From CAIYRG01 sp964494505 (lineage in GTDB: Bacteria; Pseudomonadota; Alphaproteobacteria; Micropepsales; Micropepsaceae): a stretch of DNA of 57,716 bases. This document shows, piece by piece, positions 33,407 to 41,328 of the stretch. A program made the translations under genes and the position numbers. The notes under the pieces were generated by a model. That model ran no database searches and was not told the DNA's origin. It worked only from the letters and a program-made list of their open reading frames with translations. The stretch is taken from assembly GCA_964494505.1 (NCBI GenBank), contig CAZBRO010000031.1, forward strand, positions 1 through 57,716. Reading direction: 5' to 3'. Within the stretch, counting starts at the first letter, position 1. Each line of letters opens with the position of its first letter.

Positions 33407-34846
33407 TCAGTTCCGGCGGGCTTCCCCAGGGGGGCGCGCGCGATGGCCGCTGACCTCCGCACCCACATGCGGGGAAAGGCTTATGAAGCCCGGCAGCGAC
33501 AGCGCCCCAATGATCGCGACGGCGACGAACGCGAAGCGGAAGTCGAACGCGGTCAACGCGTCCGCATCGGCTCCACGCAACAACAGCGAAGCCTGAAGCG
33601 CGATCGATCCGAAGGCCACGCCCAAGCCGATCCCCACCTGCCAGGTGATGTTGGAAAGGGTGTTGGCGGCCGTGCGTTGCGCGGGCGACACATCGACGAA
33701 GGGGAGCGTGAAAAGGCCCGTCAGTCCCAGCGAACGGAATCCGCCGGTCAGGATCAGCAGCGCGGTGGTCAGCCATTGCGGCGTGGAGGCCGAGACGAAC
33801 CCGCACAGCAGGATGCAAACGCTGGACAGCACCGTGTCCACCGCAAGGGTCGCGCGAAAGCCGAAGCGCCTGAGGATCGGCGTGGTGAGCGGCTTCATGC
33901 CGATATTGCCGATGGCATAACCGAGTGTCAGCACACCGGCCGCAAAGGCGGTCATCCCGAAGCCGCGCTGGAACATCAAAGGCAGGAGCACCGGAGTGGC
34001 GCCGACCGCCATCCGGAACAGGATTCCCGTCCACACGCCCACCGAAAAGGAGTGCACGCGCATGGAGGAAAGCTCCACCAGCGGATGATCGTGGCGCTCC
34101 AGATGCCGCACCGCCAGCACGCCGAGCAGTACGGCCGCGGCGATCAAGGCCCCGGCCGCCCACCATTCCCGCACGCCGATGCGGTCGAAGCCGAACATCA
34201 GCGTGCCGAGCGCGAGCCCCGAGAGCCAGAATCCCTTGCTGTCGAAGGGACGCCTGCTGTCTCCGCGAAATTGCGGCACGTAACGCATCACCATCAGCAC
34301 GCCGGCAATCCCGAGCGGCACGTTGAGCAGGAATATGCCGCGCCAGCTCGCATAGGTGGAGATGAACCCGCCAAGCGGCGGCCCGATCACGGGAGCGACC
34401 AGGCCCGGCCAGATGGTGATCGCGGCGGCCCGAAGGAGATCGCGCTTTTCGGTCGCGCGCAGCACCACAAGGCGGCCTACCGGCGACATCAGCGCCGCCG
34501 CCGCCCCTTGCGCGATCCGTGCGGCGATGAAGGTATCGAAACTTGGCGCCAGCCCGCAGGCGATGGATGTGAGCGTGAACGCCGCTATGGCGGCTCCGAA
34601 CACCGTGCGGGTGCCGAAACGGTCGGCCAGCCAGCCGCTCGCCGGAAGAAAGATCGCAAGCGTCAGTATATAGGCCGTGATTCCGATGCTGAGCTGAATG
34701 GCGCCCGTGCCGAAGGACCGCGCCATGTCGGGAAGCGCGGTCGCGATCACGGTGCCGTCGAGCGTCTCCATGAAAAAAGCGGCAGCGACGATCAGCGCGA
34801 TGAGGGTCGGGCGCGAAGGCGCGCGGTCTGAAGCGGCAGGGTTCAA
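33407..34846 (-). CDS. MFS drug exporter, EmrB/QacA (DHA2) type
   Basis: About 479 residues with some 14 hydrophobic segments. Hallmarks are FFMETLDGTVIATALPDMA in helix 1, GWLADRFGTRTVFG between helices 2 and 3, and the antiporter-type motif LVAPVIGPPLGGFIS. It would export drugs or other small molecules by proton antiport. The frame is open further upstream, but that part is unlike any MFS protein; the TTG at 34846 is the best-placed start, although its ribosome site (GGGACG) is weak. It is convergent with the pyruvyl-transferase gene. Confidence 0.88.
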   Translation of the reverse strand: MNPAASDRAPSRPTLIALIVAAAFFMETLDGTVIATALPDMARSFGTGAIQLSIGITAYILTLAIFLPASGWLADRFGTRTVFGAAIAAFTLTSIACGLAPSFDTFIAARIAQGAAAALMSPVGRLVVLRATEKRDLLRAAAITIWPGLVAPVIGPPLGGFISTYASWRGIFLLNVPLGIAGVLMVMRYVPQFRGDSRRPFDSKGFWLSGLALGTLMFGFDRIGVREWWAAGALIAAAVLLGVLAVRHLERHDHPLVELSSMRVHSFSVGVWTGILFRMAVGATPVLLPLMFQRGFGMTAFAAGVLTLGYAIGNIGMKPLTTPILRRFGFRATLAVDTVLSSVCILLCGFVSASTPQWLTTALLILTGGFRSLGLTGLFTLPFVDVSPAQRTAANTLSNITWQVGIGLGVAFGSIALQASLLLRGADADALTAFDFRFAFVAVAIIGALSLPGFISLSPHVGAEVSGHRARPPGEARRN

Positions 34847-35007
34847 AGACGTCCCGTATGCGGCGCTCGATGCCGCCCAAATCGGCCCATGCGATCCATG
34901 AGGCGGGCGATTGGTAGCCCAAAGCAGGCCAGTGCGAAACGCCCGAAAGCATGGGCCGGAAAGCGTGGGCCGGAAAGTGTGGGAACGCCAGCCTGATGAA
35001 CCAACGA

Positions 35008-35040
35008 AAACGGCCGGTGGAAAAGGTCCGCCGGCCGTTT
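35008..35040 (-). terminator. Intrinsic terminator of cspA
   Basis: AAACGGCCGG (35008-35017) and CCGGCCGTTT (35031-35040) form a perfect 10-bp stem just below the cspA stop. On the minus strand it ends in TTTT. Confidence 0.75.
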
Positions 35041-35060
35041 CACTTACCAAGAGCGCGGGA

Positions 35061-35264
35061 TCAGAGCGCCTTCAAGTTCGTGGCCTTCACGCCCCGCGCA
35101 TCGGGCTGGACATCGAAAGAGACGCGCTGGCCCTCGGCCAGGCTGCGCAAGCCCGCCGCCTGAACCGCGGTTGCGTGGACGAACACGTCCTTGCCTCCGC
35201 CTTCGGGCGCGATAAATCCAAATCCTTTGGTGGTGTTGAAGAACTTCACGGTTCCGATCGTCAT
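35061..35264 (-). CDS. Cold-shock domain protein
   Basis: A 67-residue CspA-family single-stranded nucleic acid chaperone. Both RNA-binding motifs are present: RNP1 as KGFGFIAP near residues 13-20 and RNP2 as DVFVHATAV near residues 26-34. The length is normal. AGGA lies eight bases before the ATG. About 200 bases without a gene lie upstream, as is common for cold-shock leaders, but I see no defined cold box. It ends in a strong hairpin terminator. Confidence 0.96.
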   Translation of the reverse strand: MTIGTVKFFNTTKGFGFIAPEGGGKDVFVHATAVQAAGLRSLAEGQRVSFDVQPDARGVKATNLKAL

Positions 35265-35467
35265 AACAACAGTCCTGTCGTCAGTTCCCGCAAGGCGACA
35301 TGCTCTTGCGGGTGCGGTCAGGCGCTATCGGAAGGAAGTTTCGGCTGTCACGGCCAGGCGCGCAACATAGGCGAGTCCAGTAGTCAACAGGTGCGCTTCT
35401 TCTGACGAGACGCCATCGCGACGGCCAGCATAAAGTCGGTCCAGAGCCTTTGCAATGCGCCGAGGTT

Positions 35468-35845
35468 TCAAGCTTCTGTCACACTCGATTTTTTTGCGGC
35501 CTCGATTCCGCTGCGCGCGACCTCGATCTTGTCGAGCAGGTTTTGGCTGTGCGCGATCACACCCTGGCTGTTGAACAGGGCTTCTTCGGCCTGCTCCAGC
35601 AATTCACGGCGGCGGGCGCAGACATCGTCCCAATTCTCCTGTAGTTCGGCTGGACTGCGATACGACGTGCCAAGGATGAAGCGCGCGCCCTGCCAGAGCT
35701 CGATCCCGATCTCGACATCGGAGCGCGCATATTGCAGCGCCAGCGCCAAAGCCAAGGCTTCATCGTCCTCGTTGGCCTGCAGATCATGAGGCCAGCGGAA
35801 CTTGCCGAGTCGGTCGATGAAATAGATTCGATAGGCCGGGATCAT
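35468..35845 (-). CDS. Small conserved alphaproteobacterial protein, unknown function
   Basis: About 125 residues starting MIPAYRIYFIDRLGKFRW. The layout YRIYFIDRLGKF, DEALALALALQ and IELWQGARFI resembles small proteins common in Rhizobiales-type genomes that have a strand-rich YRxYxxDxxG start and an EIWQG core. A helical C-terminus rich in Glu and Ala follows. No function is known. The start is uncertain because the frame opens further up (35980) and no ribosome site is strong. It is divergent from the next small gene. Confidence 0.6.
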   Translation of the reverse strand: MIPAYRIYFIDRLGKFRWPHDLQANEDDEALALALALQYARSDVEIGIELWQGARFILGTSYRSPAELQENWDDVCARRRELLEQAEEALFNSQGVIAHSQNLLDKIEVARSGIEAAKKSSVTEA

Positions 35846-35987
35846 CGCCGGACTGTACTCCCGTGCAATTTTGAACACACGCTTATTTTCCCGTGAATCG
35901 GCGCGTTCGCCGGGTACTCCGCAGACGGAACGTCCGTGCCGGAGATTTTGGACATGTGAAACTTCTTTCGCGGATCCCAAATGCCAT

Positions 35988-36001
35988 TGAAAACGTTTTC
36001 A
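35988..36001. promoter_or_regulatory. Perfect 14-bp palindrome TGAAAACGTTTTCA
   Basis: The sequence is a perfect palindrome with a central CG, the form bound by many LacI-family sugar repressors. It lies between two divergent small genes, 22 bases before the ATG at 36023. No LacI-family gene is in the window. Confidence 0.45.
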
Positions 36002-36022
36002 TTGTTTCGCGCGGCACAAATC

Positions 36023-36238
36023 ATGCCCGAATACACCGTGATCGAGAGCATAATCCGTCAAGCTGAGGCTTACCGCCTCCGGGCCGAAGAGATAAGAACC
36101 ACCGCAGACATCACCCGTGACGTGCAATGCCGCGAGACCCTCGAACGGCTCGCAGACGGCTATGAGCGGCTTGCGGGAAATCTGGAGCGGGTCGCGGAAA
36201 GAACCGCGCGAAGCGGCGAAAGCGCCGGCACCGCCTAA
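36023..36238 (+). CDS. Small helical protein of unknown function
   Basis: A 71-residue, wholly helical, charged protein starting MPEYTVIESIIRQAEAYRLRAEEIR. The pattern (DVQCRETLERLADGYERLAGNLERVAE) is common among small uncharacterised proteins of soil alphaproteobacteria. An in-frame ATG at 35981 has a slightly better ribosome site (GGA six bases before it) but adds a leader unlike the family and would place the palindrome inside the gene. No function can be given. Confidence 0.55.
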   Translation: MPEYTVIESIIRQAEAYRLRAEEIRTTADITRDVQCRETLERLADGYERLAGNLERVAERTARSGESAGTA

Positions 36239-36309
36239 CCGCGCTCGGCTTAGCTCAGGGGCTTTGCTGCGAGCGCGAACAACATCTCGGATCGGCCGGA
36301 ATCAAAATG

Positions 36310-36324
36310 CGGGCAGAGTGCCCG
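36310..36324 (-). terminator. Possible terminator of tRNA-Leu
   Basis: CGGGCA and TGCCCG form a 6-bp stem with a three-base loop about 30 bases below the tRNA, followed on the minus strand by CATTTTGAT. It is weak. Confidence 0.35.
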
Positions 36325-36353
36325 TGCCACAACGGACAGACCCGGCACGTCAA

Positions 36354-36440
36354 TGGTGCCCCCGGCCGGACTTGAACCAGCACGCCCGTGAAGGCAACAG
36401 ATTTTGAGTCTGCCGCGTCTACCGATTCCGCCACGGGGGC
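36354..36440 (-). tRNA. tRNA-Leu (anticodon CAA)
   Basis: An 87-base class II tRNA with the CCA end encoded (36356-36354). The acceptor stem pairs GCCCCCG with CGGGGGC. The D-loop part TGGCGGAATCGGTAGACGC and the long variable arm are typical of bacterial tRNA-Leu. The anticodon loop CTCAAAA puts CAA at 36406-36404, reading UUG codons. The T loop GGTTCAAGTCC is normal. I see no repeated 3' end nearby that would mark an integrated element. Confidence 0.96.
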
Positions 36441-36577
36441 AATGTCAGGGAATGAACCGGCCGCCGGGATCATAGCGGCGGGGGACGACCCGTCAACAAA
36501 GTCACGCCCATTCCGGGCGGACAAAGAGGCGCGGTTGCTCCATGATGGGCGCCTGTGCACGCGCAAGGCCCCCGACC

Positions 36578-37390
36578 ATGAGCATCACCAATCTGTTCTG
36601 GATTTTCTTCATCTTCCTGGCGCTGCAGCCGCTCATCGCCTCGCGCTGGCTCCAGGCGATGCGCGCGTCCAAGATCGCCAGCATCCAGACGGCGCGGCAA
36701 TCCCGGGTCATCGCCGTGATCCACCGTCAGGAATCCATGCGCTTCCTCGGCTTTCCCATCGCGCGCTATATCGACATGGAGGACGCCGAAAAGGTCCTGA
36801 ACGCCATACGCACCACACCGCCCGAGCAGCCCTTGGACATCATCCTGCATACGCCGGGCGGGCTTGCGCTGGCGGCCCTCCAGATCGCACGCGCGCTCCG
36901 CGCCCATCCCGGGCGCGTGACCGTGTTCGTGCCGCATTTCGCAATGTCGGGCGGGACATTGATCGCGCTCGGCGCGGATTCCATCGTGATGAGCGAACAC
37001 GCGATGCTCGGGCCCATCGATCCCCAGATCAACGGCATGCCCGCGGCCTCCATCATCAAGGTGGCGAGCGAAAAGCCGCTCTCGGAGATCGACGACCAAA
37101 CGCTGATTTTCGCCGATGTCGGGCAGAAGGCGATCGATCAGTTGCGGCGCCAGGCCTGCGAACTGCTGCGCCTGCCCATGACGCAGGAGGCGGCGATGGC
37201 GCTGGCCGAACAGCTCACCAGCGGACGCTGGACGCATGATTATCCGATTACCCCGCAGGAGGCCGCGGCACTCGGGTTGCCGGTCAGCAAGGAGATGCCG
37301 CAGGAAATGATGGATCTCCTCGCGCTTTTCCCGCAACCGCTGCGTACAACCCAGAGCGTCGAGTTCGGTCCCAATCGGGCTGCGAGGTGA
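36578..37390 (+). CDS. SDH-type (ClpP-fold) membrane-anchored serine protease
   Basis: A 270-residue protein of the SDH_sah/SppA-like serine protease family. An N-terminal membrane helix (ITNLFWIFFIFLALQPLIA) is followed by a crotonase/ClpP-like fold: IILHTPGGLALAALQIARAL forms the oxyanion region and HFAMSGGTLIALGAD carries the likely nucleophile serine near residue 127. EHAMLGPIDPQING is a further family mark. The stop overlaps the start of bioF in a GTGA, so it is the first gene of the biotin run; a link to biotin is unproven. Confidence 0.82.
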   Translation: MSITNLFWIFFIFLALQPLIASRWLQAMRASKIASIQTARQSRVIAVIHRQESMRFLGFPIARYIDMEDAEKVLNAIRTTPPEQPLDIILHTPGGLALAALQIARALRAHPGRVTVFVPHFAMSGGTLIALGADSIVMSEHAMLGPIDPQINGMPAASIIKVASEKPLSEIDDQTLIFADVGQKAIDQLRRQACELLRLPMTQEAAMALAEQLTSGRWTHDYPITPQEAAALGLPVSKEMPQEMMDLLALFPQPLRTTQSVEFGPNRAAR

Positions 37391-38511
37391 CGGTGCCCGT
37401 TCCCGGCATTGCCGCCGAAATGGAGCGGCTGCGGCATAAAGCGCGCGAACGGACATTGTCGCTTCCGGCGGGCACCGATTTTACGTCGAACGATTATCTT
37501 TCGCTGTCGCGGCATCCCGCATTGCGCGAAGCGATCCTGACCGCGCTGGCGAAGGATGGAGCGGTAGGGGCCGGCGGATCGCGGCTGCTGCGGGGGAACC
37601 ATCCGGCGCATGAACAATTGGAAGCGTCCGCCGCAGCGTTCTTCGGCAGCGAAAAGGCGCTGTTCATGGGCAGCGGCTTCATCGCCAATTACGCGCTGTT
37701 CAGCACGCTCGCCGAACGCCATGACGCGGTGGTCTTCGATGAGCGCATCCATGCGAGCGTCAAGGAAGGCGTGCACGCCTCGCCCGCAGCGCGCTATCGC
37801 GCAGGGCACAACGATGCGGATGCGTTTGCCGGCGCCGTCCGCCGCGCCCGCGATGCCGGCGCGCGGCGTGTCTTCATCGCGGTGGAATCGGTCTACAGCA
37901 TGGACGGCGATCTCGCGCCGCTAAAGGAGCTCGACGCCATCGCGCGCGCGCACGACGCCACCCTGGTGGTGGACGAAGCCCATGCCACCGGCGTATTCGG
38001 CGCGCGCGGGCGGGGCCTCGGGGAAGGCCTCCAGAACGAGAATTGGATCAGCCTGCACACCTGCGGCAAGGCGCTGGGCGTTTCGGGCGCGCTCATCTGT
38101 GCATCGGGCGAAGTCGTGGATTATCTCATCAACCGGGCGCGGGCCTTCATCTACAGCACGGCGCCGCCGCCGCATCTGGCCGCCGCCGTCTCGCGGGCGC
38201 TGGAATTGATCGATGAGGAACCCTGGCGGCGCGCGCGCGTGCTGAAGCTCGCGGAATTCGCCCATGCGCGTCTTTCGCCGGGCGCGCCTTTCGCTGGAAG
38301 CCAGATCATCCCCGTCATCCTTGGCGCCGAGGCGTACGCGCTGAAGATCGCCCTTGCGCTGCAGGGACACGGGTTCGATGTACGCGCCGTGCGTCCTCCC
38401 ACCGTACCGGAAGGAAGCTCGCGTCTCAGGATCTCGATCCATGCCGACCGTACCGAGGCGGAAATCGAAGCCTTGGGCGCGACCCTGCAAACGGCAACAG
38501 CAACCTCATGA
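37387..38511 (+). CDS. bioF: 8-amino-7-oxononanoate synthase
   Basis: A 374-residue PLP enzyme condensing pimeloyl-ACP (or -CoA) with alanine, the first step of biotin ring assembly. The cofactor lysine is K228 in LHTCGKALGVSG; VVDEAHATGVFG and TSNDYLSLSRHP are family signatures. The start is a GTG that overlaps the protease stop; a second GTG two codons on is possible. bioD follows with an ATGA overlap. Confidence 0.94.
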   Translation: MTVPVPGIAAEMERLRHKARERTLSLPAGTDFTSNDYLSLSRHPALREAILTALAKDGAVGAGGSRLLRGNHPAHEQLEASAAAFFGSEKALFMGSGFIANYALFSTLAERHDAVVFDERIHASVKEGVHASPAARYRAGHNDADAFAGAVRRARDAGARRVFIAVESVYSMDGDLAPLKELDAIARAHDATLVVDEAHATGVFGARGRGLGEGLQNENWISLHTCGKALGVSGALICASGEVVDYLINRARAFIYSTAPPPHLAAAVSRALELIDEEPWRRARVLKLAEFAHARLSPGAPFAGSQIIPVILGAEAYALKIALALQGHGFDVRAVRPPTVPEGSSRLRISIHADRTEAEIEALGATLQTATATS

Positions 38512-39152
38512 GAACGCTGATCGTCACGGGGACCGATACCGGCATCGGAAAAACCGTTGTATCCGCGATGCTGATGCTCGCGCTGGAGGCGCGGTATTGG
38601 AAGCCGATCCAATCGGGCACGGAGGATGGCACCGACACGCAACGCGTGGCAGCGCTGACCGGTCTGCCGCCGGCGCGTTTCCTCAAGGAGCGGCATATCC
38701 TGAGCCAACCCTTGTCGCCGCATCGCGCCGCCGAATTGGACGGCATCGAAATCGATCCGGCCGATCTGGATTTGCCGGAGGACGCGCGGGCGAACCGGCT
38801 GATCGTGGAGGGCGCGGGCGGCGTTCTGGTCCCGATCAACCGCACGACGCTGCAAATCGAACTGTTCGCGCGTTGGGGCGCACCGGCCATTGTAGTCGCG
38901 CGCACGGAGCTTGGTACGATCAACCACACGCTGCTCACGCTGGAAGCGTTGAGGCGGCGCGGTATCGGCGTGCTCGGCGTGATCTTCGTGGGCCACTCCA
39001 TGCCCGACAGCGAACGCACCATCGCGGAGATGAGCAACGTGAAGCGGCTTGGCCGTTTGCCGATTCTCCCCGCGCTCGATGCCGCTTCCCTGCGCGATGG
39101 CTTCGCCGCCCATTTTGACGCGCAGGATTTCGAGGCGGCCGATGGCGGATGA
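38508..39152 (+). CDS. bioD: Dethiobiotin synthetase
   Basis: A 214-residue ATP-dependent carboxylase making dethiobiotin from 7,8-diaminononanoate and CO2. The P-loop GTDTGIGKTVVS is at residues 8-19. WKPIQSGTEDGTDT and VEGAGGVLVPIN are the substrate- and nucleotide-binding segments. It overlaps bioF by four bases and bioA by eleven. Confidence 0.95.
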   Translation: MRTLIVTGTDTGIGKTVVSAMLMLALEARYWKPIQSGTEDGTDTQRVAALTGLPPARFLKERHILSQPLSPHRAAELDGIEIDPADLDLPEDARANRLIVEGAGGVLVPINRTTLQIELFARWGAPAIVVARTELGTINHTLLTLEALRRRGIGVLGVIFVGHSMPDSERTIAEMSNVKRLGRLPILPALDAASLRDGFAAHFDAQDFEAADGG

Positions 39153-40413
39153 AAAATCCCGTATCTGGCACCCGTTCACCCAGCATGGGCTCGCGGGCGA
39201 GGCGATTGAAATCGAGCGCGCGGAGGGCGCAACCCTCTACACATCGGACGGCCGCGCCATTCTGGACGCGATTTCCTCCTGGTGGGTGAACACGCATGGC
39301 CACGGCCATCCGCACATCGCCAAAGCCATTGCAGCCCAAGCCGGAAAGCTCGAACAGGTGATCTTCGCGGGCTTCACGCATCGGCCGGCAGAAACGCTTG
39401 CCCGCAAACTGCTTGCGGTCGCGCCCAGGGGGCTCGCACACGCCTTTTATTCGGACAGCGGCTCCACCGCGGTTGAAGTCGCGATCAAGATGGCGGTCGG
39501 CTGCTGGCACCATCGCGGAGCCCCGCGCCACCGCATCATCGCCATGGAGCACGCCTATCATGGCGACATGTTCGGCGCGATGTCGGTCGGTCAGCGCGGC
39601 ATCTTCAACGCGCCCTACGACCCGATGCTGTTCGATGTCGCCTATGTTCCGTTTCCCGCGCGCGGTGAAGAACGGCGAACCGTGGAAGCGCTGGAGACGC
39701 TGCTGAACGCCGATTCCCGATCCTTTGCCGCGATGATCGTCGAGCCGCTCGTGCTGGGCGCGGGCGGGATGAAGATGTATCCGCCGAACGTGCTTGCCGA
39801 CCTCGCGGCGTTGTGCCGGCAGCACGGGATTTTCTTCATTGCGGATGAAGTAATGACGGGCTTCGGCCGCACCGGGACGATGTTCGCCTGCGAGCAGGCG
39901 GGCGTGTCGCCCGATCTGATGTGCCTGTCGAAAGGATTGACGGGCGGTTTCCTGCCGATGGGCGTTACGCTCGCGAGCGAAGAGATTTACGACGCCTTCT
40001 ATTCCACCGATCGGAGCAAGACCTTTTTTCACAGCTCGTCTTATACCGGCAACGCAATTGCCTGTGCGGCAGCGCTTGCCAATCTCGAAATCTGGGATGA
40101 CGAGCCCGTGTTCGAGCGCATTCGGGCCATAGAAATTTACCATGAACGCGGGCTTGCATCGTTTTCCGGTCTGGATGTGGTAGCCGATACCCGCCATACA
40201 GGCACCATTGCGGCCATCGAACTGCGCGTTGCGGACGCAGGCTATTTGGCTGCCCTTGGCCCTGCGCTGAACGCGTTCTATCTTGAGAAGAACGTGCTGC
40301 TGCGCAGCCTCGGCAATGTGATTTATGTCATGCCGCCTTATTGCATCGGCGCGTATGAATTGGACCGCATATATGGAACGATCCATGACTCCCTCGCCCT
40401 GGTACACATTTGA
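39142..40413 (+). CDS. bioA: Adenosylmethionine-8-amino-7-oxononanoate aminotransferase
   Basis: A 423-residue class III PLP aminotransferase using SAM as amino donor. The cofactor lysine is K264 in MCLSKGLTGGFLPMG. SSWWVNTHGHGHPHI and FYSDSGSTAVEVAIKMA are typical of BioA rather than ArgD-type enzymes. The ATG at 39142 is six bases after GAGG and gives MADEKSRIWHPFTQ, the normal BioA start. It overlaps bioD upstream and the ferritin-like gene downstream. Confidence 0.95.
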   Translation: MADEKSRIWHPFTQHGLAGEAIEIERAEGATLYTSDGRAILDAISSWWVNTHGHGHPHIAKAIAAQAGKLEQVIFAGFTHRPAETLARKLLAVAPRGLAHAFYSDSGSTAVEVAIKMAVGCWHHRGAPRHRIIAMEHAYHGDMFGAMSVGQRGIFNAPYDPMLFDVAYVPFPARGEERRTVEALETLLNADSRSFAAMIVEPLVLGAGGMKMYPPNVLADLAALCRQHGIFFIADEVMTGFGRTGTMFACEQAGVSPDLMCLSKGLTGGFLPMGVTLASEEIYDAFYSTDRSKTFFHSSSYTGNAIACAAALANLEIWDDEPVFERIRAIEIYHERGLASFSGLDVVADTRHTGTIAAIELRVADAGYLAALGPALNAFYLEKNVLLRSLGNVIYVMPPYCIGAYELDRIYGTIHDSLALVHI

Positions 40414-41041
40414 AGAACGCAATCACCGGCTTGCGCCTCGTGTGCGCGAGCGGCTGACGGCGCTATGTGGGGAGCGGGCGTTGCATGCGCGGTTCCTGAA
40501 TATGTTGTCGCTGCTCGAGCATATCGGCAACCGCAAGATCATGACCTGCCCGGCGATGCGCGAAGCGGGACTGGAAATGCTGAAACATCTCGCCGAGGAG
40601 GGCCGGCACGCGCTCTTCTTCAAGCGTGCCGCCGAGAAGATGGCGCACCGGCCGCTCGATTACATGCCGGCGAACACCATGGCTGCGGCTTCGGCGCGGG
40701 GCTATATGGACCGGCTGGATGCGGAAATATCCGGCGCGCTGGGCGAGGCCCCGGCGGAACTTCCTTATCTATACATGTCGCTGATCGTGGAGCTTCGCGC
40801 CGTCTGGATATACCGCATCTATCAACTGGTGCTGATGGAACAGAAGGCGGGGTTGACGCTCCGCAGCGTCCTTGGGGAGGAGGAACACCATCTGGCCGAG
40901 ATGATGTCGCTGTTGAAAGAAAAGGACCCGGCGGCGCAGGAACGGATTGTGGCGTTCTGCGCATTCGAGGAGAAGCGATTCCGGACCCTGTGGTCCGAGG
41001 TCGAAGAGGCCTTCGCGGTGCATCGGCTGGCGGCGGAGTGA
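40385..41041 (+). CDS. Ferritin-like di-iron protein in the biotin operon
   Basis: A 218-residue helical protein with a complete di-iron ligand set: E45 (LLEHIGNRK), E72-x-x-H75 (EEGRHALFF), E136 (IVELRAVWIYR) and E166-x-x-H169 (GEEEHHLAEM). This is the E/ExxH/E/ExxH layout of four-helix-bundle di-iron oxidases and ferritin-like proteins. I do not recognise a named family. The ATG at 40385 lies within the end of bioA (29-base overlap) after GGA, so it is coupled to bioFDA. A role in biotin synthesis is inference from position. Confidence 0.78.
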   Translation: MTPSPWYTFEERNHRLAPRVRERLTALCGERALHARFLNMLSLLEHIGNRKIMTCPAMREAGLEMLKHLAEEGRHALFFKRAAEKMAHRPLDYMPANTMAAASARGYMDRLDAEISGALGEAPAELPYLYMSLIVELRAVWIYRIYQLVLMEQKAGLTLRSVLGEEEHHLAEMMSLLKEKDPAAQERIVAFCAFEEKRFRTLWSEVEEAFAVHRLAAE

Positions 41042-41093
41042 CCGCGGGGGAGTACATGCTGAACCTGACGGCGCTTGGGAAAACGGCAGTGCC

Positions 41094-41300
41094 ATGGATA
41101 TTCGGCGCATCCTGATCGTGGCGGGGGTCGTTCTTCTGGTTGCCGGGTTGGCGTGGCCCCTCGTCACGCGGCTCGGGCTCGGGCGGCTTCCCGGCGATAT
41201 CGCCATCGAGCGGCAGAATTTCCGGTTTTACTTTCCTCTCGCCACGTCTCTGCTGGTCAGCGTCGTTCTCACCCTTCTCTTTTGGCTGTTCCGGCGTTAA
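41094..41300 (+). CDS. DUF2905 small membrane protein
   Basis: A 68-residue protein with two membrane helices (RRILIVAGVVLLVAGLAWPLV and FPLATSLLVSVVLTLLFWLF) joined by the characteristic loop GLGRLPGDIAIERQNFRFYFP. This loop defines DUF2905. The function is unknown. It sits between the ferritin-like gene and purH, 53 and 28 bases from them. Confidence 0.9.
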   Translation: MDIRRILIVAGVVLLVAGLAWPLVTRLGLGRLPGDIAIERQNFRFYFPLATSLLVSVVLTLLFWLFRR

Positions 41301-41328
41301 GAGCGGACGAAGTCTTTTCAGGCCTTCC

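Noticed and set aside
36354..36440. tRNA-Leu as an integration site for a mobile element
   Set aside because: I see no second copy of the tRNA 3' end and no integrase gene in the window.
38935..40422. A 495-codon minus-strand frame over bioA
   Set aside because: The plus strand is an unmistakable BioA with its PLP lysine; the antisense frame has no protein features.
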